64,000 nt of DNA from Nitrospirota bacterium (GTDB taxonomy: Bacteria; Nitrospirota; Thermodesulfovibrionia; Thermodesulfovibrionales; Dissulfurispiraceae). Of the stretch, positions 51,996 through 61,530 are shown piece by piece. Position numbers and translations under genes: made by a program. Position 1 is the first letter of the stretch; the number at the start of each line of letters is the position of its first letter. The notes under the pieces were generated by a model. It did not search any database. It was given only the letters and a program-made list of their open reading frames with translations, and had not been told where the DNA came from. The stretch covers positions 33,916 through 97,915 of the forward strand of contig SCQE01000068.1 of NCBI GenBank assembly GCA_004321915.1, in the 5' to 3' direction.

Positions 51996-53519
51996 ATGAG
52001 AGAACTTCTTAATAAAGTCTTTCGTTTGGACAGACTTGAACCGAAGCGACGCTTTACCCTGCTGCTCATCCTTATTTACATACTCTCTTTTCCTCTGGTC
52101 ATGGGCTTTTCCTATTTGATCCTCAAACAGAACGCTATAGATCACGTATATGAGACCGGCAGGCTCTATCTTGCCTCGATAGAGGCTGTAAGGCATTATG
52201 TGTCCGAAGAACTGAGGCCTCGGCTTCAAGAAGAGCTCCCCAAGAAGTTTGTGCGCGAAGGCATGTCCCGCTCGTATGTCGCGGGCGCGGTAGCCCGTCA
52301 GGTAATGACCGATCTGCCGGGGTATAAATTCAAGCATGCCTCGCTCAACGCCCGTAGCCCCAAGAACAGGGCGGACAGCTACGAAGCGGATATGATAAGA
52401 CAGTTCTTGGAGAATAGGGACCTGAAAGAAAAGAACGATTTGATCGAGAGGGACGACGGAAGATTTTATGTGATAGCCCGGCCCGGCACAGCCGTAAAAG
52501 AAAGCTGTTTGTCGTGTCACAGCACGCCTGAGGCCGCGCCCCGCGAAATAATCGAGATATACGGGGCCGAAGCCGGCTTTTATATGAAGGCAGGAGAGCT
52601 TGTGGATGCGATGTTCGTTTATATTCCGGTGGGTGTTCCTCTTTCGGCTGCGGCCAAGACCGTCACCTATTTTATGGCTATATACACCGTATTTTTCGGG
52701 ACAGTCCTGCTTATAATCAACAAGCGTTTCGGCTGGTTCTATACCCGAATAGAATCGGACAACAAAATGATAGAAGAGATAAACAGCGAGGTGCTTAACC
52801 TTAACAGGGAGATCGAAGATATCGTTGCCGAGCGGACCATGAGCATGGTCGGACTCAGGGTCGCGGACCGTGTCAGAAACCCCATAACGGTGATAGGCGG
52901 ACACTGCCGGCAGCTGCTCAAAACGGACATCGACGACTACGTAGGCGGCAAGCTGAGAGACATTCTCGGCGAATGCAAGAAGATGGAGAATATGATAGCG
53001 GACTTCGACTCGCTGCTCAAGAGCAAACGCTTTCAGTTCAAGCGCGAAGACATGAATGATATCGTTAAATCCACGATAGCCCTGCTCGAAAAGCCGATGA
53101 AAGAAAAAAACATACAGTATTCGGCGCAGCTTTATGAAAAGCCGCTTATGTTCAACGCCAACAGACAGCTCATCCGGATCAGTCTCAACCATATTTTCAA
53201 TAACGCTATAGACGCTACTCCGCAAGGCGGCATAATTGCAGTATCCACAGGCATGAGGGGCGAAAAAATCTATCTCAGAATTTCGGATTTGGGCGCGGGA
53301 ATAGCGAACGACGATATCAATAGGGTGTTCGAGCCTTTTTACAGCACCAAGAGCCGCAGCGGCATGGGCCTTCCGCTCGTAAGACAGATAGTGCTCGACC
53401 ATATGGGAGAGATAACCATCGACAGCAAAGAGGGCAGGGGGACGACCGTAGAGCTTATTTTTCCCACGCGCTGGCGCGAACAGGACATGGACGCTCCCAA
53501 TAAGGCCCAAGCCTTATAA
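51996..53519 (+). CDS. Membrane heme (CxxCH) sensor kinase with degenerate HisKA
   Basis: 507 residues. TM1 at about 20-42, periplasmic Tll0287-like sensor (about 45-230) with one c-type heme site CLSCH (about residue 172), TM2 at about 225-245, helical linker, then kinase core. In the dimer domain the block reads VADRVRNPITVIGG: Asp sits where the phospho-accepting His of AHEIRNP is expected. The HATPase is intact (NHIFNNAIDA, DLGAGI, GMGLPLVRQ). TTG at 51990 overlaps the channel stop; ATG 51996 is preferred. It may act without phosphotransfer or use another His. Confidence 0.87.
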   Translation: MRELLNKVFRLDRLEPKRRFTLLLILIYILSFPLVMGFSYLILKQNAIDHVYETGRLYLASIEAVRHYVSEELRPRLQEELPKKFVREGMSRSYVAGAVARQVMTDLPGYKFKHASLNARSPKNRADSYEADMIRQFLENRDLKEKNDLIERDDGRFYVIARPGTAVKESCLSCHSTPEAAPREIIEIYGAEAGFYMKAGELVDAMFVYIPVGVPLSAAAKTVTYFMAIYTVFFGTVLLIINKRFGWFYTRIESDNKMIEEINSEVLNLNREIEDIVAERTMSMVGLRVADRVRNPITVIGGHCRQLLKTDIDDYVGGKLRDILGECKKMENMIADFDSLLKSKRFQFKREDMNDIVKSTIALLEKPMKEKNIQYSAQLYEKPLMFNANRQLIRISLNHIFNNAIDATPQGGIIAVSTGMRGEKIYLRISDLGAGIANDDINRVFEPFYSTKSRSGMGLPLVRQIVLDHMGEITIDSKEGRGTTVELIFPTRWREQDMDAPNKAQAL

Positions 53520-53575
53520 ACCTGTCGCTGTCGCATCGATATGGCGCTTTTGCGCTGCGGGATTTTAAAAAACTG

Positions 53576-53614
53576 TTGACATGTTTTTTATGGAGTTGAT
53601 ATCTTAAAAAACAT
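53576..53614 (+). promoter_or_regulatory. Promoter overlapped by a 10-bp inverted repeat
   Basis: TTGACA (53576-53581), 18-bp spacer, TATCTT (53600-53605). A perfect inverted repeat ATGTTTTTTA (53581-53590) / TAAAAAACAT (53605-53614) with 14 bp between covers spacer and -10, an ideal repressor site. It stands in front of the 57-residue gene at 53688. Confidence 0.6.
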
Positions 53615-53687
53615 ACGCAGTGAATAAATATTTTCTATTTACAGCCGATAAATTCGATTGCTATAGACAAGAAAAGGAGATTCCGGA

Positions 53688-53861
53688 ATGGCTTCGGTAG
53701 GTTCTGTTACTTCTACATCGGCAGGGGCCGAGATGCTTAATTTTCTAAAGGGAAAAAGGGTGGAGGGCAATAACTCCCATGCGCCCAAAATGCCGGAACC
53801 TGTAAGGGTTTCGATTTCCGAAACCGCAAAATTGTTGGCAGCCAAGCATGAAGTGAAATAG
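53688..53861 (+). CDS. Small hypothetical protein (57 aa)
   Basis: 57 residues with ribosome site AAAAGGAGA at good spacing. N-terminal low-complexity SVTSTSAG, then AEMLNFLKGKRVEG, and a C-terminal VRVSISETAKLLAAK helix. It is soluble, with no membrane segment or Cys. The last motif recalls flagellar anti-sigma or phage-type helices but is too short to assign. Support: own promoter, operator and ribosome site. Function unknown. Confidence 0.6.
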   Translation: MASVGSVTSTSAGAEMLNFLKGKRVEGNNSHAPKMPEPVRVSISETAKLLAAKHEVK

Positions 53862-53947
53862 TCCTTTCCTGTACAGGGGAGGGTGTTGCGCATCGTAAAC
53901 TGGGTTTTTTCAGGACGCGAATGAAAAAGAAGTACCTGCGGATTTTT

Positions 53948-54241
53948 CTATTGCAATCTGGTCCCGCACTTCCTGCATGCAGGCCTGCTCAGATCGTTGC
54001 CCAAGTATTTGTTACATGAAGGACATCTCCAGTTTACACGACTGAACCCGATAAACGCTGCGATAACGATGACCTGCGCCCCGAAGACGGCATCTTTCGA
54101 AAACTCTCCCAGAACCGTGGGACGCTTGTAAAGCATGGCAAGAAAGAATACAAGAAAAAGCGCTACTCCTACGGCTAGGAGTTGACGTCCGCGACGAATT
54201 CCGAAATCCTGCATGATCTGTCTGTTGTCTTTTGTGGGCAT
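53948..54241 (-). CDS. Small membrane protein with zinc ribbon
   Basis: 97 residues. Two membrane spans (about 20-38 and 50-67), then a cytoplasmic zinc ribbon WRCPSCNKYLG ... CRKCGTRL with four cysteines in two CxxC. This layout is common in small conserved proteins of unknown role. Stand-alone, converging on the 57-residue gene. Confidence 0.75.
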   Translation of the reverse strand: MPTKDNRQIMQDFGIRRGRQLLAVGVALFLVFFLAMLYKRPTVLGEFSKDAVFGAQVIVIAAFIGFSRVNWRCPSCNKYLGNDLSRPACRKCGTRLQ

Positions 54242-54348
54242 GGCTGCAATCTATAGCGCGAAAATTTCTATTATTATACCGCCTCCGCCGGATATTTTCA
54301 AAAAGACGGGCCCTGTAAAAGTCCGACAAAGGTCGCGAGGATTGACGC

Positions 54349-54750
54349 TTAAGCTGTACACATAAGTTTTGCGTGCGCTTCGGCGATCAATGTATTATCG
54401 CTTTTTTTCCGCATCGCCGCATCCGCTTCGATAAGCCTTCCGGCCCTTTTTTTTACCGAAGCATAGACCGTGGCCTGCTCATCGACTTTAAGGGGATTTC
54501 TGAACCTGACCTTGATCTCGGCCGTAACAGGAGTATCTTTTTCCGACATCGAGGCCTGTATCATGGCCTCATCGAGAACAGCCGAGATTATGCCCCCGTG
54601 GACTATGCCGGAATACCCCTGAAGCTCTTTTGAGGGAATGAATTCGGCTTCTGCAGCATCGGGTTTGCGGGCGAACAAGAGTTTCAGGCCGATAGTGTTG
54701 TTCTTTCCGCATACGAAACAACAACCGTTGTCCTGAAATTCTGTTCTCAT
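54349..54750 (-). CDS. PaaI-type hotdog thioesterase
   Basis: 133 residues with the hotdog fold: GYSGIVHGGIISAVLDEAM carries the HGG motif and the catalytic Asp/Glu of the PaaI family; then VTAEIKVRFRNPLKVDEQ. Probably hydrolyses acyl- or aryl-CoA. N-terminal CFVCGKNN has two cysteines, often seen in this branch. It lies 37 nt downstream of rho in the same direction. Confidence 0.87.
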   Translation of the reverse strand: MRTEFQDNGCCFVCGKNNTIGLKLLFARKPDAAEAEFIPSKELQGYSGIVHGGIISAVLDEAMIQASMSEKDTPVTAEIKVRFRNPLKVDEQATVYASVKKRAGRLIEADAAMRKKSDNTLIAEAHAKLMCTA

Positions 54751-54787
54751 GATCTAAAGAAAAACAAAAATATATGAAGGCTTAAGG

Positions 54788-56050
54788 TTATTTGTTCATC
54801 ATGTCGAGGAATTCTTTGTTGTGCTTCGTGCCTCTGAGTTTGCTCAGAAGGAATTCCATGCTCTCGACGGTGCTGAGAGGGTTTAATACCTTCCTGAGTA
54901 TCCACATTTTGTTGAGCACGTCTTTGTCCACCAAAAGCTCCTCTTTTCTCGTTCCCGAGGCATTGATGTCTATTGTGGGGAATATCCTCTTGTCCGTGAG
55001 TTTTCTGTCGAGATGCACTTCCATGTTGCCTGTGCCTTTGAACTCTTCGAATATGACGTCGTCCATTCTGCTGCCTGTGTCCACAAGCGCGGTGGCGATA
55101 ATCGTAAGGCTTCCGCCTTCCTCGATATTCCTCGCCGTGCCGAAAAACCTTTTCGGTTTTTGAAGGGCGTTCGCGTCGATTCCGCCGGACAGCACCTTGC
55201 CGCTCGCCGGAGTGATTGTGTTGTAAGCCCTCGCAAGTCTTGTGAGACTGTCGAGCAGTATGACTACATCTTTTTTCGTTTCTACAAGTCTCTTGGCCCT
55301 TTCTATGACCATCTCGGAAACCTGACAATGGCGCTGCGGCGGCTCGTCAAAGGTCGAGCTGATAATCTCTGCCGTATTTACCTGTCTTTTCCAGTCTGTG
55401 ACCTCTTCCGGACGTTCGTCGATCAACAGGATCATCAGATGTATCTCTTTGTGGTTCTTTTTTATGGCCTTCGCTATTGACTGCAGGAGCATGGTCTTTC
55501 CTGTCCTCGGGGCTGCGACCACGAGTCCTCTTTGACCCTTGCCTATGGGGGTTATCAAGTCCATGACCCTCATCGAAAAGTCGCTGCCGTCGTATTCAAG
55601 CTGCATTTTTTCTACAGGGTAGTACGGTGTCCTATTGTCGAAAAGCGCCCGGCTGACGTTATTTTCAGGCGTTTCACCGTTAATGTTCTCTACTTTTAGA
55701 AGCGCGAAATAGCGCTCGCTTTCTTTAGGTGGCCTGATCTGGCCCGATACGTAATCGCCCGTCCTGAGAGAGAAGCGTCTTATCTGTGAGGGGGACACAT
55801 ATATGTCGTCAGGGCTGGGCAGGTAGCTGTAATCCGTTGCGCGCAGAAATCCGAAACCGTCCGGAAGTATCTCGAGCACGCCGGCGCCGTACACGTTGCC
55901 CGCCTTTTCAACTTGCGCTTGGAGTATCGAGAATATAAGCTCCTGCTTGCGCATTCCCGTAACGTCTTCAACCTTGAGATCTCTTGCAATCTGCGAAAGA
56001 GTGTCAACGTTTTTTTCCTTGAGTTCCGAAATAGAGATAAAGTTTTCCAT
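54788..56050 (-). CDS. rho: Transcription termination factor Rho
   Basis: 420 residues. N-terminal Rho-N helices ([21 protein letters not shown]), RNA-binding cold-shock fold ([14 protein letters not shown]), ATPase with Walker [12 protein letters not shown] (about 180), Walker [19 protein letters not shown]- and R-loops ([17 protein letters not shown]). Standard length with no insertion domain. Homohexameric helicase ending transcripts. A good promoter and a ~135-nt leader precede it, as in autoregulated rho genes. Confidence 0.97.
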   Translation of the reverse strand: MENFISISELKEKNVDTLSQIARDLKVEDVTGMRKQELIFSILQAQVEKAGNVYGAGVLEILPDGFGFLRATDYSYLPSPDDIYVSPSQIRRFSLRTGDYVSGQIRPPKESERYFALLKVENINGETPENNVSRALFDNRTPYYPVEKMQLEYDGSDFSMRVMDLITPIGKGQRGLVVAAPRTGKTMLLQSIAKAIKKNHKEIHLMILLIDERPEEVTDWKRQVNTAEIISSTFDEPPQRHCQVSEMVIERAKRLVETKKDVVILLDSLTRLARAYNTITPASGKVLSGGIDANALQKPKRFFGTARNIEEGGSLTIIATALVDTGSRMDDVIFEEFKGTGNMEVHLDRKLTDKRIFPTIDINASGTRKEELLVDKDVLNKMWILRKVLNPLSTVESMEFLLSKLRGTKHNKEFLDMMNK

Positions 56051-56191
56051 AGTGTTATGTTCCCTCGCTGAAATAAATACCTATCGAAAGGTTTGCAAAT
56101 TGCAGATTATATACGTCGGTTTTGTTTTAATCAGTGATTTGTTTTTACGGTTACTCCCCGGTCTGGAGGGTTTTTGTAGAAACCTTTGTAT

Positions 56192-56220
56192 AGAATACAC
56201 AAAGCCTGAGCCTTTGTCAA
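56192..56220 (-). promoter_or_regulatory. Sigma-70 promoter of rho
   Basis: On the minus strand: TTGACA (56215-56220), 17-bp spacer, TATTCT (56192-56197). The leader of about 135 nt may carry autogenous attenuation. The 308-bp gap 56051-56358 otherwise holds only this and the opposing promoter. Confidence 0.7.
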
Positions 56221-56293
56221 CGAAAATTTCGGCGTCGCATAGAACAGCTGTTACGGCGGGACCGGCAGCGTCTTTATTTGGAATTCATTTTTA

Positions 56294-56322
56294 TTGACAC
56301 CGCCTTCGGCCAGTTGTAATAT
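56294..56322 (+). promoter_or_regulatory. Sigma-70 promoter of the secreted-protein/polymerase unit
   Basis: Perfect TTGACA (56294-56299), 17-bp spacer, TAATAT (56317-56322). Leader about 30 nt with GGAGGG ahead of ATG 56359. Confidence 0.78.
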
Positions 56323-56358
56323 TAAATACCAATTTGAAATGCCGGAGGGTAGAAATTT

Positions 56359-57015
56359 ATGACATACCGAGATATAAAAACGGCCTGCCTGTTCTTTTTC
56401 GTCTGCCTCGCTTCAGCAATGTTTTTGATTGCCGCTCCGGCGCACGCAAGGGAGGCCAAGGCCGGGCCGGAAGATGTGATGCAGAAAGACGAAGAATCTC
56501 CGGCAGTAACCGACAAATTCTTCGACCGGAACTGGAAACTCTATTTTTCCAAGGACTCTTTCACCTACTTCTACGATACCAATAGCGTGCTGAATCCTGC
56601 GGAAGGTTTCGTTTCCGTATGGACACAGAAGCTGGAGCAGAAGCTGGTCAAGGTGGAGGCCTTAACGAGCATTAATTGCGCCGATAAACAGTACAGTCTT
56701 TTACAGGTCACGGTGCTTGAAGGTGAGCATGTGAGGGCCTCTATCCTGAACAATCCGTGGTTGACTGTTAAGGCGTTTTCTGCCGAAGACGCGCTCCACA
56801 GCGCACTGTGTAAAGGCCTTGTTGCCGCAAGGACCGAAAAGGCGGAGTCGTCTTCAGCCGGGCCTGTCGGGAAACAGATATCAAAAAAAGACACTCGCGG
56901 TTATAAGGCTTACGGCAAGGAAGAAAGAGGCCTCCTCGTTTCCTGCAGTAAAAAAGACATGAAGTCCTGCAGAGCTTATTACAACAGGTTCATCAAAAAG
57001 AGCGTCCCGGAGTAA
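56359..57015 (+). CDS. Secreted protein, surface-adhesin E-like
   Basis: 218 residues. Signal peptide at about 1-31 (LIAAPAHA cleavage). The domain at about 54-155 (WKLYFSKDSFTYFYDTNSV, SVWTQKLEQ, INCADKQYSLLQV) matches the small beta-barrel with one conserved Cys seen in surface-adhesin E-like periplasmic proteins. The C-terminal 60 residues are Lys-rich with two more Cys. Its stop lies only 6 nt before the first possible codon of the polymerase, an odd junction (see findings). Confidence 0.7.
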   Translation: MTYRDIKTACLFFFVCLASAMFLIAAPAHAREAKAGPEDVMQKDEESPAVTDKFFDRNWKLYFSKDSFTYFYDTNSVLNPAEGFVSVWTQKLEQKLVKVEALTSINCADKQYSLLQVTVLEGEHVRASILNNPWLTVKAFSAEDALHSALCKGLVAARTEKAESSSAGPVGKQISKKDTRGYKAYGKEERGLLVSCSKKDMKSCRAYYNRFIKKSVPE

Positions 57016-57021
57016 AAGACA

Positions 57022-58827
57022 CTGAAGCAGTATTCACTTTTTGCGGACGGGCCGGAGCAGAAAGAAGAAAAGGGCAACGCTGCAAAGAAGACGTCCTTTT
57101 TGTCCTTAGGGCGACTGTCCGAGCTTTCATTTGACATAGAGTCGACAGGCAGCGGTCCTCTAAGCGACACCATTGTAGGCATAGCGCTTTGCAGGGAGAA
57201 AGGCAAGTCTTTTTATGTGCCTGTAAGACATAATAATGCCCGCAATGTGGACGGGGCTTTAAGCATCCTCAAAATTCCGCTCGAAGACCCTGCAATCCCA
57301 AAGATAGGCCATAACCTCAAGTTCGATATTCTGATGCTCAGGGGCGAAGGCATTTCGGTAAAAGGCAAGCTGTACGATACCATGCTGGCGGCTTATCTGT
57401 TGAATCCCAACAAGGCCAACCACAGCCTTGAAGATACCGGCATCGAATATCTGAACCACAGAAAGAGACCGTTCAGCGAAACGCTCGGCAAGAGGGGATC
57501 TTTTGCGGATGTTCCTCTGGATGAAGCGACGCCTTATGCGGCGGAAGACGCCGCGCTCGCTATGGAGCTCAAAGAAATACTCTTCGAAAAGCTCGATTCC
57601 GAAGGGCTCGGAGGACTATATTTTTCTCTGGAGATGCCGCTGATCTACATCCTCGCGGACATGGAGCAGGCGGGAGTGCCGGTTGACATCGAAAGGCTCG
57701 GCGAGCTTTCAAAGGAACTCGAAAGGGAACTCGGCATAATAGAATCCGGGATATACGGCATATCCGGAGAGACCTTTAACATAAATTCTCCCAAACAACT
57801 CGCACAGGTGCTGTTCGAAAAGATAGGCCTAAAGCCGACAAAAAAGACAAAAACAGGATATTCTACGAGTGTCGACGTGCTTGAAGAACTTGCAAATCAG
57901 CACGAGCTTCCCCGGCAAATCCTTAATTACCGGACTTTCCATAAACTCAAAACGACCTATGTTGACGCGCTTCCGAGGCTTGTCAATAAAAGAACGGGCC
58001 GCATACACACTTCCTTCAACCAGACCATAACCGCAACCGGCAGGCTGAGCAGCAGCGAGCCGAATCTTCAGAATATTCCCGTTCGAGGAGATTGGGGCAG
58101 GAAGATAAGAGAGGTTTTCATAGCCGGCAAAGATTGCGCCATAGTATCGGCGGATTATTCTCAGGTGGAGTTAAGGATACTTGCGCACATGAGCCGGGAC
58201 AGGGGATTGATTGATGCCTTCATACATGACGCGGATATACACACCAATACCGCCGCCCAACTGTTCGGCGTAGCCAACGAGTCCGTGACCCCGGACATGC
58301 GCCGGGTTGCAAAGACGGTCAACTTTGGAGTTATTTACGGCATCAGCCCTTTCGGCCTTTCCGAAGCCTTAGGCATATCCCCGAAAGAAGCAGGGGTTTT
58401 CATCGAGCAGTATTTTGCCAAGTACGGCGGGGTAAGGGATTATATGGAAGAGACTATCGGCAAAGCGAGGGCCGACGGGTATGTCACCACCCTGCTCGGA
58501 AGAAAAAGACCTCTTCCCGATATCAACAGCTCCAACAACAATATAAGACAGCAGGCCGAGAGGTTTGCGATAAATACGCCTATTCAGGGCACTTCGGCAG
58601 ACCTTATAAAGAAAGCGATGATAGCAGTCTGCGCTAATCTTGACCGTAACGGCTTGAAAACCCGCATGATCCTCCAGATACACGATGAACTTGTATTTGA
58701 GTCCCCGAAAACAGAGATTGATACGGTTGTTCCTCTTATTAAAGACGGGATGGAAAACGCGCTCCAGCTTTCGGTGCCGCTTAAAGTCGATATAGGCTGG
58801 GGCGAAAACTGGGCGAAGGCGCACTGA
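57022..58827 (+). CDS. polA: DNA polymerase I lacking the 5' nuclease domain (Klenow-like)
   Basis: About 601 residues from CTG 57022; the first ATG/GTG/TTG start is TTG 57100 (575 residues). 3'-5' exonuclease with Exo I FDIESTG, Exo II IGHNLKFDI and Exo III AAEDAALAM; polymerase motif A VSADYSQVELRILA, motif B RRVAKTVNFGVIYG, motif C IHDELVFE, all intact. The frame before TTG 57100 still reads like polymerase linker (LKQYSLFADG), arguing for an earlier start; GGAG at 57009-57012 suits CTG 57022. No 5'-3' nuclease domain is encoded ahead. It is co-transcribed with the secreted protein. Confidence 0.9.
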   Translation: MKQYSLFADGPEQKEEKGNAAKKTSFLSLGRLSELSFDIESTGSGPLSDTIVGIALCREKGKSFYVPVRHNNARNVDGALSILKIPLEDPAIPKIGHNLKFDILMLRGEGISVKGKLYDTMLAAYLLNPNKANHSLEDTGIEYLNHRKRPFSETLGKRGSFADVPLDEATPYAAEDAALAMELKEILFEKLDSEGLGGLYFSLEMPLIYILADMEQAGVPVDIERLGELSKELERELGIIESGIYGISGETFNINSPKQLAQVLFEKIGLKPTKKTKTGYSTSVDVLEELANQHELPRQILNYRTFHKLKTTYVDALPRLVNKRTGRIHTSFNQTITATGRLSSSEPNLQNIPVRGDWGRKIREVFIAGKDCAIVSADYSQVELRILAHMSRDRGLIDAFIHDADIHTNTAAQLFGVANESVTPDMRRVAKTVNFGVIYGISPFGLSEALGISPKEAGVFIEQYFAKYGGVRDYMEETIGKARADGYVTTLLGRKRPLPDINSSNNNIRQQAERFAINTPIQGTSADLIKKAMIAVCANLDRNGLKTRMILQIHDELVFESPKTEIDTVVPLIKDGMENALQLSVPLKVDIGWGENWAKAH

Positions 58828-58847
58828 TTTCGGATACTCCAAGCCTG

Positions 58848-58878
58848 TTGGCAGTTTTGGAAAAGGTTGTTATATAAT
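58848..58878 (+). promoter_or_regulatory. Possible promoter of the DUF4912 gene
   Basis: TTGGCA (58848-58853), 19-bp spacer, TATAAT (58873-58878); an overlapping TATATA gives 17 bp. GGGGGAG precedes ATG 58914. Confidence 0.55.
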
Positions 58879-58913
58879 TACCTCCACAGCCTTAACCTCA
58901 TCCGGGGGAGAAG

Positions 58914-59792
58914 ATGACTAAAAAAGAGCTCGCCGAAAAAGATATAAAAGAACTCAGATCTCTTGCGAAAAAAGCGGGAATAACCGCTAAAAGGGACTGG
59001 ACGAAAACAACCTTCGCAGAAGCCCTTTTCAGGAAATCAGCCAAGCCTGCCGCAAAAAAAACAACAAAAAAAATAGTCGATAAGAAAAAAGCGCCGGACA
59101 GGGCAAAAAAAACAAAGCCGAAAAACGGGCCGAAAACAAGGCCGAAAGCAAAACCAGAAACAAAGAAAGACGGGAAGAAATCAAAGACTTCCGTAACAAA
59201 GAAAACAACAACTAAAAAAGCCCCTGAGCCGCGCAAAAAGAAGGTTGTACGTAAAGAGCTGAAACCCGCGATTTCTAAAAGGCCTGCCGTTAAAAAAACA
59301 ACAAAAAAATCTTTGCCGAAGAGGGATGAAAACATAGTTATGGTCATGACCGTCTCCCCCGAAAGAATTTATGCTTATTGGGAGATTTCCGAAGAGAGCT
59401 TCTCGAAGCATGAGGGCAGCCTTTACCTTAAGGTGATAGATATAAAAAGCAAAGATTCGTTTCTGGTCCCTGTGTCGGACAGGGTGGATGAACATTTTAT
59501 TGCTGTAAGGCCGGGCGGGTTCTATGTGGTGGAAATCGGAGCAGTCGGTAAAAACGGGTTCTTTTCTGCGATAGAGAGCTCACCTCGTCCTCAGCTGCCT
59601 GCACATTTCACATCGCCAACAGGAACATCATCAATTTCATCAGCCTCCCCAACATCAACCTCATCCCGGCATATCCGTAAACGTAGGATTGCTAGGGTTG
59701 CTGCCGACGGAAGCATAGTTTTTTCTGAAACGGAGCAGGATTTGCCGGCCTTTGATTTTCCTGACGAACTCCAGCCGTTCGGATCATATTAA
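58914..59792 (+). CDS. DUF4912 protein with Rho-N/SAP-like N-terminus and Lys-rich linker
   Basis: 292 residues. Residues 1-45 (MTKKELAEKDIKELRSLAKK) resemble a SAP or Rho-N helix pair. Residues 45-135 are a histone H1-like Lys/Ala/Pro/Thr tract. A DUF4912 beta-domain (about 138-220; VMTVSPERIYAYWEISEES, YVVEIGAVG) follows, then a Ser/Thr-rich linker and an acidic end. It likely binds nucleic acid through the basic part; function unknown. Start has GGGGGAG. Next gene lies 12 nt on. Confidence 0.8.
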   Translation: MTKKELAEKDIKELRSLAKKAGITAKRDWTKTTFAEALFRKSAKPAAKKTTKKIVDKKKAPDRAKKTKPKNGPKTRPKAKPETKKDGKKSKTSVTKKTTTKKAPEPRKKKVVRKELKPAISKRPAVKKTTKKSLPKRDENIVMVMTVSPERIYAYWEISEESFSKHEGSLYLKVIDIKSKDSFLVPVSDRVDEHFIAVRPGGFYVVEIGAVGKNGFFSAIESSPRPQLPAHFTSPTGTSSISSASPTSTSSRHIRKRRIARVAADGSIVFSETEQDLPAFDFPDELQPFGSY

Positions 59793-59804
59793 ACAAGACC
59801 CGAA

Positions 59805-61523
59805 ATGCTTGAATTTCTGATAAGCAGGGGATTCGGGACTATTCTGGATTCGCTTAATGACGGCATTATCGGGGTCGACGGAAACTGCATAGTAGTGCTC
59901 TTTAACAAGGCTGCCGAACGCATTACAGGCCTTAAAAAAGAGGATGTAATGGGGAGGTGCGCTATCGATGCGATACCTAATACGCGCCTTCCGTTTATCG
60001 TCAAAAGCGGCGAAATCGAAATGAACCGGCAGCAGAATCTTGGACATACCGTAATCATCACAAGCCGGATTCCGCTCAAGGACGAAAAAGAAAATGTAAT
60101 AGGGGCCATAGCGGTGTTCCGGGACATCACCGAAATCAAGGATTTGACAGAACAGGTTTCAGGGCTTTGGAGATTGCGTACTCTGCTGGAGGCTATAATC
60201 GAAGCTACCGAGGACGCGATTTCGGTTGCGGACGAGAACGGCAACAATATCATAGTAAACTCGGCATACACAAGAATCACAGGCTTTCCTAAGGAGGCGG
60301 TAATCAACAGGCCGGTCACTACCGATATCGCTGAAGGCGAAAGCATGCATCTTCAAGTGCTTAAGACCGGCAAGCCTGTGAGGAATGTGAGAATGAAGGT
60401 GGGGCCTGCAAAAAAAGCTGTCATAGTCAATGTGGCCCCGGTAATCGTGGAAGGCAGGATCTGCGGCAGTGTCGGGGTGATCCATGACATTTCAGAAATT
60501 ATTTCATTGAACGAAAACCTTGCTCAGGCAAAAAAACTTATAAGGCACCTGAAGGCCGACTATACATTGGATGACATAACAGGCAAGAGCCCTGTTATCG
60601 AAATTGCGAAAGAGCATGCGCGGCGCGCGGCCGAAACTCCGGCCACGGTTTTGTTGCGCGGCGAAAGCGGCACCGGCAAAGAGCTTTTTGCGCATGCGAT
60701 ACACAATGCGAGCAGCAGGAGCAGAGGACAGTTCGTAAGGGTGAACTGCGCTGCGATATCCGAAGACCTGCTCGAAAGCGAGTTGTTCGGCTACGAAGAG
60801 GGCGCGTTTACCGGCGCGCTTAAAGGCGGCAAAATAGGGCTGTTCGAGGAAGCGACACGAGGGACGATCTTCCTCGATGAAATAGGAGAGATAAGCCTGT
60901 CTCTGCAGAAAAAGCTCCTCAGAGTGCTTCAGGAAAAAGAGATAGTAAAAGTAGGCGGCACCGGTCATATAGCGGTTGATGTAAGGATTATCACCGCCAC
61001 CAACGCAGACCTCGAACAGAAAATAAGGGAGAAATCCTTCAGGGAAGACCTTTATTACAGGCTCAATGTGATTCCGATACATATCCCGCCTCTGAGGGAC
61101 CGCAGGACCGATATACCGCTTCTTGTAGAGCAGATAATTTACAGCCTGAACCAAGAGTTCGGACGGGAGGTGCAGAATATTTCGAGCGCTGCACTGGAAA
61201 TACTGATGGACTACAACTGGCCGGGCAATGTAAGAGAACTCGAAAATATAATCGGCAGGGCGATGATAAACATGAAGTATAAAGAAACCACCATTGAGGT
61301 GGAGCATCTGCCTCTGCTCGGATGTGAAAAAACAAGCCAAACATTTTTAGTCGATGAAAGCAGGCCTGTGCAACCTTTAGCTCAGACAACGGCCGAGGCG
61401 GAGAAGGCGGCCATTATCAGGGCTCTGAAGGAAACCGGCGACAACAGGGAGAAGACAGCGGCCTTGCTCGATATAGCTATCAGAAACCTATACTACAAAA
61501 TCAGAAAGTACGGTATAAAATAG
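59805..61523 (+). CDS. Sigma-54-dependent activator with two PAS domains
   Basis: 572 residues. PAS-1 (about 10-110), PAS-2 (about 125-230), AAA+ domain with Walker [11 protein letters not shown] (about 285), intact GAFTGA contact loop, Walker [13 protein letters not shown], and a complete Fis-type HTH at the end ([28 protein letters not shown]). No receiver, so it senses a small signal through PAS. It is a good candidate regulator for the -24/-12 promoter at 42437. It is co-directional and close to the DUF4912 and CPBP genes. Confidence 0.94.
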   Translation: MLEFLISRGFGTILDSLNDGIIGVDGNCIVVLFNKAAERITGLKKEDVMGRCAIDAIPNTRLPFIVKSGEIEMNRQQNLGHTVIITSRIPLKDEKENVIGAIAVFRDITEIKDLTEQVSGLWRLRTLLEAIIEATEDAISVADENGNNIIVNSAYTRITGFPKEAVINRPVTTDIAEGESMHLQVLKTGKPVRNVRMKVGPAKKAVIVNVAPVIVEGRICGSVGVIHDISEIISLNENLAQAKKLIRHLKADYTLDDITGKSPVIEIAKEHARRAAETPATVLLRGESGTGKELFAHAIHNASSRSRGQFVRVNCAAISEDLLESELFGYEEGAFTGALKGGKIGLFEEATRGTIFLDEIGEISLSLQKKLLRVLQEKEIVKVGGTGHIAVDVRIITATNADLEQKIREKSFREDLYYRLNVIPIHIPPLRDRRTDIPLLVEQIIYSLNQEFGREVQNISSAALEILMDYNWPGNVRELENIIGRAMINMKYKETTIEVEHLPLLGCEKTSQTFLVDESRPVQPLAQTTAEAEKAAIIRALKETGDNREKTAALLDIAIRNLYYKIRKYGIK

Positions 61524-61530
61524 TCCGCCG

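Noticed and set aside
51666..53510. 614-codon open frame on the minus strand
   Set aside because: It lies opposite the channel and heme kinase, whose motifs are clear; it has no domain-like features and reflects the codon bias of the plus-strand genes.
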